Of a DNA stretch of 60,521 nucleotides, positions 60,222 through 60,521 are shown piece by piece. The notes under the pieces were generated by a model. That model ran no database searches. It saw only the letters and a program-made list of their open reading frames with translations, and was not told where the DNA came from. Made by a program: the position numbers and the translations under genes. Origin of the DNA: an uncultured bacterium (GTDB taxonomy: Bacteria > Verrucomicrobiota > Kiritimatiellia > RFP12 > UBA1067); assembly GCA_902801025.1 (NCBI GenBank), contig CADCGZ010000018.1, forward strand, positions 1 through 60,521. The letters are read 5' to 3'. Within the stretch, counting starts at the first letter, position 1. Every line of letters begins with the position of its first letter.

Positions 60222-60521
60222 TTTTCTGAGAGTTTGATTCTGGCTCAGAACGAACGCTGGTAGCGTGGATTAGGCATGCAAGTCGAACGGGATCACCGAT
60301 ATAGCAATATTGAGGTGTGAGAGTGGCGGATTGGGGAGGAACACGTGAGCAACCTGCCTTTGAGTCGGGGAAAACCGTTGGAAACGACGGCTAATACCGG
60401 ATGTGGCGCCCGGAGACATCTCCGGAGCGCTAAAGGGGGCCGCAAGGCTCTCGCTCGTAGAGGGGCTCGCGCACCATCAGCTTGTTGGCGGGGTAACGGC
60501 CCACCAAGGCCTACGGTTAGC
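60222..60521 (+). rRNA. 16S ribosomal RNA, 5' end, truncated by window edge
   Basis: The universal AGAGTTTGATTCTGGCTCAG is at 60229-60248, followed by the conserved AACGAACGCTGG, GCATGCAAGTCGAACGG and GGCTAATACCGGAT, and later GTTGGCGGGGTAACGGCC. The mature 5' end is estimated about seven bases before AGAGTTTG. Only the first 300 nt are in the window. The sequence looks like the Kiritimatiellota/Verrucomicrobia-like end of the PVC group, but this cannot be confirmed without a search. Confidence 0.97.

Overview
The window is a GC-rich bacterial chromosome segment. It ends in the first ~300 nt of a 16S rRNA gene and is packed with secreted glycan-active enzymes, very large beta-helix/LamG/LRR surface proteins and DUF4838 proteins. 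This combination, with the 16S 5' region, suggests a host- or rumen-associated member of the PVC superphylum, most likely Kiritimatiellota. That assignment is from general recognition only; no database search was possible.

Layout. 1-2106: housekeeping cluster with overlapping starts (yfcE 3' part, thiamine pyrophosphokinase, maf, and a queC broken by an internal deletion). 2142-4256: GH27 alpha-galactosidase. 4261-11623 (minus): two DUF4838 proteins, a beta-strand-rich surface protein and a phosphodiester glycosidase. 11728-14264: thioesterase and GH92 mannosidase. 14335-14504: tRNA-Asp and tRNA-Gln with promoter and terminator. 14568-20697: SDR, phosphoesterase, and a 1380-residue beta-helix/PKD protein. 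20698-26530: a disturbed zone holding GH29, sialate O-acetylesterase, a Tat phosphoesterase and GH16, interrupted by short transposase-derived elements and several broken genes, including a displaced 3' end of rpsG. 26597-32798: one long plus-strand cluster (phosphohexomutase, TPR lipoprotein, CvpA-like protein, ECF sigma factor, probable anti-sigma, DUF4838). 32845-52240: giant DUF2341/LamG and LRR surface proteins with CE15, GH2, enolase-superfamily and Gfo/Idh proteins. 52245-59988 (minus): RluA-type pseudouridine synthase and a four-gene DUF4838/beta-helix operon. 60061-60521: rRNA promoter, leader and 16S start.

How it fits together. The encoded exo-enzymes (alpha-galactosidase, GH92 alpha-mannosidase, alpha-fucosidase, sialate esterase, GH2, GH16, CE15) would strip side groups from complex host or plant glycans. 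Five DUF4838 paralogues, all with a CxCxxC motif, occur in the same operons as surface proteins, which suggests one secreted or cell-surface programme.

The most novel signals are: (1) six large secreted non-enzymatic proteins of different architecture that all end in the same short pattern, alternating hydrophobics followed by a C-terminal arginine, a candidate unrecognised sorting tag; (2) a family of short elements derived from a RAYT-type HUH transposase that carry a promoter at one end and seem to have left promoter-bearing ends upstream of host genes; (3) repeated near-leaderless promoter architecture; (4) a -35 TTGCGC stable-RNA promoter shared by the rRNA and tRNA genes.
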